DNA from: Gemmatimonadota bacterium
GTDB taxonomy: Bacteria; Gemmatimonadota; Gemmatimonadetes; Longimicrobiales; Gaopeijiaceae
DNA: 46,760 nt
Reading direction: 5' to 3'
Assembly: GCA_028873815.1 (NCBI GenBank)
Contig: JAPPNN010000013.1
Coordinates: 1-46,760, forward strand
Below are positions 8,608 through 15,923 of this stretch, piece after piece. The position numbers were made by a program, and so were the translations under genes. Under the pieces are notes generated by a model that did not search any database, was not told the origin of the DNA, and saw only the letters and a list, made by a program, of their open reading frames with translations. How positions within the stretch are numbered: position 1 is the stretch's first letter; the number at the start of each line of letters is the position of its first letter.

Positions 8608-8784
8608 TAGCGGTCCGTGGACAAAGCCGCCCGAGCACCGAGAGCGGCGAGGCGCCGGGCCGGCAAGGCGCGACGAGAGGGGAATAGCAGCGCTATTCGC
8701 CCGAGGAGCAACGCAGAGCGAAGCGGTCCGGCCCGGATGCATCGCCGTTCGAATGCCGGGGGGATTTTGTCCACGGACCGCTTA
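8608..8784. repeat. Dispersed inverted-repeat element, full-length copy
   Basis: Perfect 17-bp terminal inverted repeats lie at 8609-8625 (AGCGGTCCGTGGACAAA) and 8766-8782. Inside are a GGGCCGG/CCGGCCC pair (8657-8663, 8728-8734) and a central 7-bp hairpin GAATAGC-agc-GCTATTC (8682-8698). TA is next to both ends. The right half matches the copy at 24863-24924 (56 of 61 bases), the left half the copy at 30466-30523 (about 49 of 58), and the ends resemble the short copy at 20831-20894. The element fills the whole gap between the SpoIIE phosphatase stop and ksgA. It looks like a MITE or large REP-type element; no transposase gene is present. Confidence 0.85.
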
Positions 8785-10350
8785 CCGTGCGCGAAGGATG
8801 ACCGCGGTGCGGTCGTCGGCCGGCAGGCTGGGGATCGCCTGGGCCGACATCTCGAACAGGTGCCTGAGGATATCCGCCGCGGGCCGCGTCGCGTGGCTGG
8901 CGACGGTTGCGAGTACGAGCTCCTCGCCGCTCTGACGCCGCAGCCGCGCGAGCGTGTCCGACAAGCCGTCGGTGAACAGGAGCAGCAGGTCCTCTCGCCG
9001 GGACCAGGTCACCGTCGCTTCTCCGTAGGGCGGCTTGCCGGTGCCCATGGGGGGATCCGTGGCGAACAGGCGCTGATGTCTTCCGTGCGGGCTCACCACG
9101 AAGGCGTGGGGGTGGCCGGCGTTCGAGTAGGTGATCGTGGCCTCGTGCGGGGAAAGGACGCAGTAGCAGAGCGACAGGTACATTTCCGTCGACTCCAGCT
9201 CGTCGCCGATCGCGCGATCCATGTACTCGAGCACCTTGGCCGGAGACGCGCCCTGCTCGGCAAAGATCTCCGCGGCGCTCATCACCAGCGCCATGATCAG
9301 TGCCGCGGGGAAGCCGTGTCCCGAGACATCCCCGATCATCACGCCGACGCGCCCCTCGGACAGAGGGACGATCTGGTAGAAGTCGCCCGCGACCGACTCG
9401 GTGGGAAAAACCCGCGCGGCAACCTCGATTCCCGGAAGGTTCGGAACCGAAGGGAGCAGCTTCATCTGCAGATCGTGGGCGAGCTCCATCTCACGCGCGA
9501 CGCGCTCTCGGGCCATGTTTTCGCGAAACAGGCGATGCATCTCCAGGGCTGCCCCGATCTGGTTGGCGACCGTGACCAGGACCCTGCGGTCGCCCCGGGC
9601 TGACCGGGAGTCGTTACGGCTGCCGATCAGGTTGAGAACACCTATCGTGCGCGCCGGGCCGGAAGCGGGCGCATGGCGAATCGGGACGGAGACGCGCGTC
9701 TCCGTCTCTCCGTTTCGCTCGCCGCCGCCGTCCCCTCCGGGCGGGTGGGGAATCCCGGGCGTCACCGGCCCGGCCGAGCGGAACGTCCGCGCCGTGACCG
9801 AAGCATCGTCCCCGACCGGGATCCATTCGCGCGCATCGTCGCCGCCAACCGAGGCGGCCAGACGCAGCAGGTCTTCGTTCGCGCTGTATACCCAGAGCGA
9901 TCCCTTCTCCGCGCCCAGCACCCTCACGCCCTCCTCGAGGATACGTTGTGCCGCCTCCTGCAGATCGAGGACCGACGCCAGCGTCTCGCTGATAGAGAAA
10001 AGGAGCCCGATCTCGTCCCCGCGGTCCGACAGCTGTCCCTCGCGGGCCGCGATCCGCCCGGCCAGCTCACAGGTGCGCTCGAGCGCGGCACGGAGAACCT
10101 CCGCGACCGTGGCCGCATTCCCGTGCGCTTCGACCTGCACCTCCAGCGGCGGTGCACCGGCCGGAACGACGCGAAAGCGCCGCCCCTCGGCCGTCGGCGG
10201 ACCGCTGGCGCCGACGGGAAAGACGGGAATCAGGTCGCCGCCGACCACGTGCCAGGCCCGGATCTCCAGCCCGAACCCCGCGCGGAAGTCCTCCAGCATC
10301 CCTCCGACGCTCTCCGGCAGCGGCGGTCGGGAAGCGGTGTCGCGGGTCAT
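8782..10350 (-). CDS. GAF-domain SpoIIE-type PP2C phosphatase (RsbU/RsbP-like)
   Basis: Predicted cytoplasmic serine phosphatase that dephosphorylates a STAS anti-anti-sigma factor, 522 aa. Residues about 1-110 are unassigned. A GAF sensor domain spans roughly 115-275, then a coiled linker (275-297, ERVAREMELAHDLQMKLLP) typical of RsbU-type enzymes, then the SpoIIE phosphatase domain. Metal-binding signatures are visible: VAGDFYQ (Asp 323), GDVSGHGFPAA (Asp 341), NAGHP, FTDGLSD (Asp 461) and ADDRTAVILR (Asp 512-513). It overlaps the HATPase gene by ATGA, forming a three-gene partner-switching operon with the STAS gene. Its TAA stop touches the inverted repeat at 8608-8784. The signal sensed by the GAF domain is unknown. 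Confidence 0.92.
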   Translation of the reverse strand: MTRDTASRPPLPESVGGMLEDFRAGFGLEIRAWHVVGGDLIPVFPVGASGPPTAEGRRFRVVPAGAPPLEVQVEAHGNAATVAEVLRAALERTCELAGRIAAREGQLSDRGDEIGLLFSISETLASVLDLQEAAQRILEEGVRVLGAEKGSLWVYSANEDLLRLAASVGGDDAREWIPVGDDASVTARTFRSAGPVTPGIPHPPGGDGGGERNGETETRVSVPIRHAPASGPARTIGVLNLIGSRNDSRSARGDRRVLVTVANQIGAALEMHRLFRENMARERVAREMELAHDLQMKLLPSVPNLPGIEVAARVFPTESVAGDFYQIVPLSEGRVGVMIGDVSGHGFPAALIMALVMSAAEIFAEQGASPAKVLEYMDRAIGDELESTEMYLSLCYCVLSPHEATITYSNAGHPHAFVVSPHGRHQRLFATDPPMGTGKPPYGEATVTWSRREDLLLLFTDGLSDTLARLRRQSGEELVLATVASHATRPAADILRHLFEMSAQAIPSLPADDRTAVILRAR

Positions 10351-10772
10351 GGGGTGGCGCGGGTTCCTTCGCGAAGGACAAGCGTGACCGAGTTGCCCAG
10401 CTCGTTGTAGTGCACTTCGTCCATCAGCGCGCGCATCAGGAAGATCCCGCGCCCATCCGGCCTCGGGATGTTCTCCGGCAGCCGGGGGTCGGGAACGGTG
10501 TCCGGGTCGAACCCGCTCCCCTCGTCGGTGACGCGCGCCCGCACCTCGCCCGAGCGGACCCGCAGTTCGACGCGTACACGTTTTTGCGGATCGCCGCCGT
10601 TCCCGTACAGAATCGCATTCGACAGGGCTTCGGTAAGCCCGACGCGGAAGTTGAACATGAGCCGGTTGCGCGCCAGGCTGGCGGACGTGCAGCAGTGCAC
10701 CGCGCGTTCCACGGCCGTCTCGATGGCGGAGATGTCGTTGGGCAGCTCGAGTACCGCGGCGCGTGGGTTCAC
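10347..10772 (-). CDS. Anti-sigma-factor serine kinase, RsbW/SpoIIAB-like HATPase
   Basis: Small GHKL ATPase (141 aa) of the type that binds a sigma factor and phosphorylates a STAS antagonist. The ATP-site boxes are present: N box GLTEALSNAILYGNGG (Glu 48, Asn 52), G1 DEGSGFDP (Asp 83) and G2 GRGIFLMRALMDEV. The frame continues upstream to 10808, but that part overlaps the STAS gene. The GTG at 10772 lies four bases after the STAS stop with GGCGG upstream and matches the family N-terminus. No sigma factor gene is adjacent, so the final target must be encoded elsewhere or be a non-sigma partner. Confidence 0.88.
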   Translation of the reverse strand: MNPRAAVLELPNDISAIETAVERAVHCCTSASLARNRLMFNFRVGLTEALSNAILYGNGGDPQKRVRVELRVRSGEVRARVTDEGSGFDPDTVPDPRLPENIPRPDGRGIFLMRALMDEVHYNELGNSVTLVLREGTRATP

Positions 10773-10776
10773 GAAA

Positions 10777-11106
10777 CTAGTCCGCCAGGGCGTCGCGGAG
10801 GTTGGCATGGATATCGAAGAGGGTGTCGAGCTTGGTCAGTTCGAAGAGGGTCCGGAGATCATCGTTCAGCGAGGCGAGGCGAAGGTCGCCCCTTTCCTTC
10901 CGGATGCTCTTCGACAGCGAGACCAGAATGCCGAGCCCCGATGAGTCGATGTAGCCGGTCCGCGTGAAGTCGATCACGAAGCGCCGGGCGCCCCGTTCCA
11001 GCTCGGCCAGGACCGTCCGCTTCAACTCCTGCCGGTTCCCGACGATGAGTTGACCGTCGACCGAGATCACGGTGGCGTCCCCCACGCTTCGAATATTGAA
11101 AGTCAT
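10777..11106 (-). CDS. STAS-domain anti-anti-sigma factor (RsbV/SpoIIAA-like)
   Basis: Single STAS domain of 109 aa, the antagonist in a partner switch. The hallmark GYIDSSGLGIL holds the phosphorylatable serine (Ser 55 or 56); FVIDFTRT before it forms the strand leading to that loop. The ATG at 11106 has GAGGGG just upstream and matches the domain start exactly. It is the first gene of the three-gene module, and a 200-base gap (11107-11306) precedes it. I see no confident promoter or terminator in that gap, only a CG-rich stretch with TTTGCTGCGG and TTGCGTCAG. A promoter there is likely because the gene upstream (phosphotransacetylase) is unrelated. Confidence 0.92.
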   Translation of the reverse strand: MTFNIRSVGDATVISVDGQLIVGNRQELKRTVLAELERGARRFVIDFTRTGYIDSSGLGILVSLSKSIRKERGDLRLASLNDDLRTLFELTKLDTLFDIHANLRDALAD

Positions 11107-11306
11107 CGTCCCCTCGCGGCCCGTGTTGTCGGTATGGTCCGCAGGTCGGCCGTGCGATTCCCGGCGGCCCGCCCGCGGATCGATTCCTGCGGAATCTGAC
11201 GCAAGTCCGCAGCAAAGATAGTGACGGTACGCACCGCCGGAAAACATGTGCGACCCGGCTGCACGACCCGCTGTCTTGCTCCGGAGACATCTCGGCCCAT
11301 GACGCT

Positions 11307-12236
11307 TCAGCCGGCATCCACCGCCATGAGCGCGGTGATGGCCGCCATGTGCGTGATGTCTTCGGCGGTGGCTCCGCGGGACAGGTCATTCAGCGGGGCC
11401 CTGAGACCCTGCAGCACGGGGCCCAGCGCGCGCGCGCCGGCGAGTCGCTGGACCAGCTTGTATGCGATGTTGGCCGCGTCGAGGCTCGGGAACACCAGGA
11501 CGTTGGCGTTGCCGGCGACGGCGTCGTCGGGCGCCTTGACGCGTGCGACGCTCGGAACCAGGGCGGCATCGGCCTGCAGTTCTCCGCCGGAGGGCACGCC
11601 GGGACACAGCTCGCGGAATCGATCGAGAGCCTCGCGCACACGTTCGACGGACCGGCCGCGTGCACTGCCGAGGGTGGAGTAGGACAGAAAGGCGACGCGC
11701 GGCTCGTCACCCACAACGAGCTTGCGCACGCGCACGGCCTCCCGGGCGATCCCGGCCAGGGCGCCGGCACCGGGATCCGGCACGACACCGCCGTCCGTGA
11801 AGGTGAGGATCTCGGATCCGTTGCCGCGGAAGTCGTCCACCTCCATGAAGAAGCACGACGAGAGGAGGCGGACGCCCGCGCGCAGTCCCACCCTGTTCAA
11901 CCCTGCCCGGATGACCTCCGCGGACGTGCGCACGGCCCCGGCGACCACGCCGTCCACAGCTCCCTCCGACAGCAGGGCCAATGCGGCATCGAGCGGATCG
12001 GACGAGGTCGCGACGAGATTCACCCGGTCGAGGGCGTGCGGCTCGCCCGGCAGGCCCGCCACCCCGTCCCGCGGCCCGACCAGCACCGGCCGGACGGCCG
12101 CGCGTCGGGCCAGGTGAACGGCGGCCTCGACCACCCGGGGGTCGTCCGCCTCGGGAAAGGCAACCGTGCGGAGAAGCGTCCGCGCCCTCGTTTCCAGATC
12201 CCGCGTAAAGGTGCTGTGGGCCCATGGCCTCGCCAT
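11307..12236 (-). CDS. Phosphate acetyl/butyryltransferase (short Pta type)
   Basis: Member of the PTA/PTB family transferring an acyl group between CoA and phosphate, 309 aa, the size of the catalytic domain alone (EutD-like, without the N-terminal extensions of long Pta). Family features are TVAFPEADDPRVVEAA at the N-terminus, DGVVAGAVRTSAEVIRAGL, SSCFFMEV, FLSYSTLGSARG and the C-terminal VLVFPSLDAANIAYKLVQRL with GPVLQGL. The frame extends to 12293 through the end of coaD. ATG 12236 is chosen as the natural start although no good ribosome binding site is seen. No acetate kinase gene is next to it. Acetyl versus butyryl preference is undecided. Confidence 0.88.
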   Translation of the reverse strand: MARPWAHSTFTRDLETRARTLLRTVAFPEADDPRVVEAAVHLARRAAVRPVLVGPRDGVAGLPGEPHALDRVNLVATSSDPLDAALALLSEGAVDGVVAGAVRTSAEVIRAGLNRVGLRAGVRLLSSCFFMEVDDFRGNGSEILTFTDGGVVPDPGAGALAGIAREAVRVRKLVVGDEPRVAFLSYSTLGSARGRSVERVREALDRFRELCPGVPSGGELQADAALVPSVARVKAPDDAVAGNANVLVFPSLDAANIAYKLVQRLAGARALGPVLQGLRAPLNDLSRGATAEDITHMAAITALMAVDAG

Positions 12237-12249
12237 CGAATGGCAGACT

Positions 12250-12762
12250 TCAGCCGGGGGCTCGGTCCGAGAACCGGTGGCGCATCCGTTCAAGCACGGC
12301 CGGTGACACGAAGGCGCTCACGTCGCCGCCGAGCGACGCGACCTCGCGCACCAGGGAGGCGGACAGGAAGGAGTAGTGAACGTCCGGGGTCAGGAACAGA
12401 GTCTCCACGTCGTGCCAGAGCTCCCGGTTCATCTGGGCCATCTGGAACTCGTAGTCGAAGTCCGAGACCGCCCGCAGACCACGGATGATGAAGCGCGCGC
12501 CTACGCTCCGCGCAAACTCCACGAGCAGGCCCGAGAAGGTGACGCATTCCACCCGGTCGTCGCCGGCGAAGACCTCCTTCATGATCTCGAGCCGTTCCGA
12601 CACCTCGAAGAGCGGCCGTTTCGACTGGGTCGAGGACCGGGCGACACCCACGACAAGGCGGTCGCAGAAGCGGAGCGTACGGCGCACCACGTCTTCGTGA
12701 CCGAGTGTAACGGGGTCGAAGGAACCGGGATAGACAGCCACGATGGGACGGTTGATCGTCAT
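12250..12762 (-). CDS. coaD: Phosphopantetheine adenylyltransferase
   Basis: Transfers AMP from ATP to 4'-phosphopantetheine, the fourth step of coenzyme A synthesis. It is 170 aa, as expected. The nucleotidyltransferase motif [16 protein letters not shown] (TLGH at 19-22) and the second ATP motif SASLVRE (family ISSTxVR) are intact, as are KRPLF and the substrate segment [21 protein letters not shown]. The ATG overlaps the rsmD stop by four bases, the very common rsmD-coaD pairing. Confidence 0.97.
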   Translation of the reverse strand: MTINRPIVAVYPGSFDPVTLGHEDVVRRTLRFCDRLVVGVARSSTQSKRPLFEVSERLEIMKEVFAGDDRVECVTFSGLLVEFARSVGARFIIRGLRAVSDFDYEFQMAQMNRELWHDVETLFLTPDVHYSFLSASLVREVASLGGDVSAFVSPAVLERMRHRFSDRAPG

Positions 12763-13343
12763 GATGCGCCGCCTCCTGTCAGTCTGTTGGACAACGCTGC
12801 CTCGCGCGGGGGCCGTCCGGCAGCCGGCACGGTTCCCGTAAGCGTGGTGTCCCCGTACCTGCGTTGTTGCAGGGACATGCCGGAGGGAACCGCCTCCCCG
12901 GCAGCGTGTTCCAGCCAGAGTTCGCGGGCGAAAGGATGATGGGCGAAAAGGGCAAGGAGCGCACGTGTGTAGCCACGGTCGTAGGGCGGGTCGGCGAGGG
13001 CAAGGTCATATCGACCCCGTTTCGCCGACCGGACGTGCGCCATGGCGTCGCCGCGGATCACGGTGGCAGCCGCACCGGCGTCCAGCGTCCCGATGTTCCG
13101 CTCCAGCACCCGGATCGCGCCGCGGCTCCTTTCGACGAACGTGACATGGGCCGCGCCGCGGCTCAGCGCTTCGAGGCCGAGCGCGCCTGAACCCGCGAAC
13201 AGGTCCACCACGGCGGCACCACCGATCCGGTCGGCGAGAATCGACATCCATGCCTCGCGGACACGGTCGGTAGTCGGCCTGACACCCCGTCCCCGAACCG
13301 CAGCGAGCCTCCGGCTCTTCCACTGCCCGGCGATGATGCGCAC
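12759..13343 (-). CDS. rsmD: 16S rRNA guanine-N2 (G966) methyltransferase RsmD
   Basis: SAM-dependent methyltransferase acting on G966 of 16S rRNA in assembled 30S particles. It is 194 aa and begins [14 protein letters not shown] with [11 protein letters not shown], both characteristic. The SAM site is [20 protein letters not shown] (46-65) and the catalytic motif ADPPYDRGY (DPPY 118-121). The C-terminus after TVPAAG is a low-complexity tail. It is coupled to coaD by an ATGA overlap and sits 36 bases after recJ. Confidence 0.95.
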   Translation of the reverse strand: MRIIAGQWKSRRLAAVRGRGVRPTTDRVREAWMSILADRIGGAAVVDLFAGSGALGLEALSRGAAHVTFVERSRGAIRVLERNIGTLDAGAAATVIRGDAMAHVRSAKRGRYDLALADPPYDRGYTRALLALFAHHPFARELWLEHAAGEAVPSGMSLQQRRYGDTTLTGTVPAAGRPPREAALSNRLTGGGAS

Positions 13344-13379
13344 GCGTTGGCCTCCCGGATGAAGAGCGAATCCGGCAAC

Positions 13380-15131
13380 TCAATCTGCCGGACGAACATC
13401 CACGACCCGGGCCTGCATCGTGGTCACGCCCCTGAAGGTATTCTCGGTCAGATTGAACGCCACGTCCACCAGCCCCGTGTTCGTCAACTCCGGGACCAGT
13501 CGATCCGCGAGGCCAAAGCCGATCGCGGGGAGCCTGGCGCCACCATCGGCGATCGTGAACTTGACGTGTCCTCCGTTCAGCACTTTGGCGCCTCCATCCA
13601 TGCGAACCGCGCGGGCGACGTAGACCGGCTTCGGATTGCCCCGGCCATGGGGACCCAGATACGTGGCATAGCGGTAGAGATCGAAGTCGACCTCGTTCAG
13701 CGCGACCTCCAGGTCCACATGGAGCGTGGGCCGGGGCTCCGCGCTGCCGAGACGGCGGCGCGCCACGTCCCGGAATGCCTGACGGAACGCGGGCACGCGA
13801 TCGCGGTGAACGTCCATGCCCGCCGCCTGGTGATGTCCGCCGAAGCGTTCGAGGTGCGACCCGCATTGCGCGACCGCCGCGTGGAGATCGAAACCAGGGA
13901 TCGAACGCGCGCTTCCCCTGCCCCTGTCTCCGTCCAGCGCGATCACCACCGACGGGCGGAACAGGCGCTCGGCAACGCGGGACGCGACGATCCCGATCAC
14001 CCCCGGGTGCCACCCCTCCCCCGCCACGACGACACCCCGATCGGTGGCCGCTTCGTATGCGCCCTCCAGCGCGGCGAACACCTCCTCGGTGGTACGGCGC
14101 TCGAGATCGCGCCGCTCGCCGTTGTTCCGTTCCAACACCGCGGCCAGCGACCGCGCCTCGCCGGAGTCCTCCGTAATGAGCAGTTGCAACGCCTTCGAGG
14201 AGTCGCCTACGCGGCCGGCGGCGTTGATCCGCGGGGCCAGCCGGAAAGCCACCGCCCCTGGGGTGACAGCGTTGCCCGGGGTCAGCTTCGCGCTTGTCAT
14301 CAGCGCCTGCAGACCGGGCCGCTCTGTGCGCGCAAGCGCCCGGAGACCGTACCTCCCGAGTATGCGGTTCTCACCCCTCAGCTCCACCTGGTCCGCGATG
14401 GTCGCCAGCGCCACCAGGTCAAGGTAACTCCAGGCCTCGTCGTCCGACCGGCCCAGGCGCCGGGACAACAGCTGTCCCAGCTTGAAGGCCACGGCCGCCC
14501 CGCAGAGCCGCTTGTCGGGGTAGGAACAGCCGGGACGGTTCGGATCGAGGATGGCAAGGGCCCCGGGAAGTTCGGGCCCGGGGATGTGGTGGTCGGTAAC
14601 GATGACGTCCACGCCGGCCGCGGTGGCCCGCCGGACCGGATCCAGCGCCGCGATTCCACAGTCGACCGTGACGATCACCCCGGCGCCCAGCGCGATGGCC
14701 CGGTCCACCCCCGCGAACGAGAGGTCGTAGCCGTCCCGGGTCCGGTCGGGCACGATCGCCTCGGCCCTCCCGCCCAGGGCGCGAATCCAGCCGGCGAGCA
14801 GTGCGGAGCCAGCAATGCCATCGGCGTCGTAGTCGCCGTGGACCACCACCATCTCCCCGTTTTCCATCGCCAGGGCCAGGCGGCGTGCCGCCCTGTCCGA
14901 GTCCAGGAGCAAAGCGGGATCGTGCAGGTCTTCCAGGCGGGGACGCAGGAAGGACTTTGCGGCGTCGGGTGTCGTTCGCCCCCTGACCGCCAGCAGGCGG
15001 CACAATGCCCTCGGAAGCTTGAGGTCCTGCTCCAGGGTACGGACGACCCGTCGTTCCGGCTGAGCGGGAACGTTCCACCGGGGACGGGGACGCGACGGAA
15101 CCACCCCGGCCTCGGACCCCCGGGCGCTCAT
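13380..15131 (-). CDS. recJ: Single-stranded-DNA-specific exonuclease RecJ
   Basis: 5'-3' single-strand exonuclease of recombination and mismatch repair, DHH superfamily, 583 aa. Motifs are all present: HGDYDADGIAGSALL (Asp 100, 102, 104), VTVDCGI (Asp 157), VTDHHIPG (Asp 180, His 181-182) and the DHHA1 region with FGGHHQAAGM. The C-terminal OB-like part ends with NTFRGVTTMQARVVDVRP. About 20 residues precede the conserved WNVPAQPERRVVRTLEQ start. I kept ATG 15131, though no clear ribosome binding site precedes it. It lies between the zinc-ribbon gene (42 bases upstream) and rsmD. Confidence 0.96.
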   Translation of the reverse strand: MSARGSEAGVVPSRPRPRWNVPAQPERRVVRTLEQDLKLPRALCRLLAVRGRTTPDAAKSFLRPRLEDLHDPALLLDSDRAARRLALAMENGEMVVVHGDYDADGIAGSALLAGWIRALGGRAEAIVPDRTRDGYDLSFAGVDRAIALGAGVIVTVDCGIAALDPVRRATAAGVDVIVTDHHIPGPELPGALAILDPNRPGCSYPDKRLCGAAVAFKLGQLLSRRLGRSDDEAWSYLDLVALATIADQVELRGENRILGRYGLRALARTERPGLQALMTSAKLTPGNAVTPGAVAFRLAPRINAAGRVGDSSKALQLLITEDSGEARSLAAVLERNNGERRDLERRTTEEVFAALEGAYEAATDRGVVVAGEGWHPGVIGIVASRVAERLFRPSVVIALDGDRGRGSARSIPGFDLHAAVAQCGSHLERFGGHHQAAGMDVHRDRVPAFRQAFRDVARRRLGSAEPRPTLHVDLEVALNEVDFDLYRYATYLGPHGRGNPKPVYVARAVRMDGGAKVLNGGHVKFTIADGGARLPAIGFGLADRLVPELTNTGLVDVAFNLTENTFRGVTTMQARVVDVRPAD

Positions 15132-15173
15132 CCGCGTTGGGGACGCACGCGCGTCGGCCGATTCGACCGCGGG

Positions 15174-15923
15174 CTACCCGCTGACGCTCTCGGCCTCGGC
15201 GTCAACGGCCGGGCCTGTGACGATCACGCCACAACCCTCGCAGAGTACCAGCGGCGCGCGCGCCCGGATCTCGTTCTGAACCTGCAGCGGTATGACTGAG
15301 AAACAGGACCCGCAGGCTCCGTCCGCGGTCATCGGCGCGACCGCCACGCGTCGGCCACCCCGGATCAGGTTGTCGTAGACGCGCCGGTAGCGGGAATCGA
15401 TCCCCTCGGCAAAGCTGTCCCGCTGCTGCTGCATCGACGCCACCTGGGCCTCGGCGGCCTCCTGCTCCGCCAGGATCTCGTTCCGGCGCGGCTCGACCGC
15501 CGCGCGAGCCTCGTCCATGGCCGCGTGCAAATCCTCGAGGCGTTCCTGGAACCTGGCAATCTGGTCCAGGAGGTTCACGACCTCCTGCTCCTCCTGATCC
15601 AGGGCCCGCCGCACCAGCCCGAGTTCCGCCTGCACGGCCGCCTCCTGTTGCACCGTCCTGACCAGGTTCAGGCGATCTTCCAGGCGGTGCACGCGTACTC
15701 GCTTCTCCTCCGCCGCCAATCGCAACCGGCGTTCCTCAAGCTCCAGTTCCCTCACCTTGGTCGCGGTTACCTCCGCCTCGCCGGCCAATCGGACGGACGG
15801 TTCCTCGACCTCCTCCAGCAGCGGCCCAAAGGCATCGATGCGATCCCGCGTCCTGCGGATGTTCTGATCAAGAGTCTGCAGCTCCAGCAAGCGGCTGGAG
15901 ATCGGCCCGTTGTTGACGGTCAC
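15174..15923 (-). CDS. Coiled-coil protein with C-terminal C4 zinc ribbon (COG1579 type)
   Basis: A 249-aa protein. Residues about 10-185 are a long antiparallel coiled coil rich in Glu, Arg, Leu and Gln. The C-terminal zinc ribbon has two cysteine pairs, CGSCFS and CEGCGV, 24 residues apart, with IPLQVQNEIR between them. This architecture is shared by widespread bacterial proteins that often sit beside dnaG, rpoD or DUF34/NIF3 genes; their role is unsettled, with nucleic-acid or flagellar functions proposed. The GTG start at 15923 overlaps the dnaG stop (GTGA), and its product begins at a good family position. The cell role here is best described as unknown but linked to dnaG by coupling. 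Confidence 0.85.
   Translation of the reverse strand: MTVNNGPISSRLLELQTLDQNIRRTRDRIDAFGPLLEEVEEPSVRLAGEAEVTATKVRELELEERRLRLAAEEKRVRVHRLEDRLNLVRTVQQEAAVQAELGLVRRALDQEEQEVVNLLDQIARFQERLEDLHAAMDEARAAVEPRRNEILAEQEAAEAQVASMQQQRDSFAEGIDSRYRRVYDNLIRGGRRVAVAPMTADGACGSCFSVIPLQVQNEIRARAPLVLCEGCGVIVTGPAVDAEAESVSG

Noticed and set aside
8617..9603. Plus-strand frame starting inside the repeat element and running under the SpoIIE gene
   Set aside because: Starts in a palindromic repeat and continues as antisense of a real phosphatase gene.
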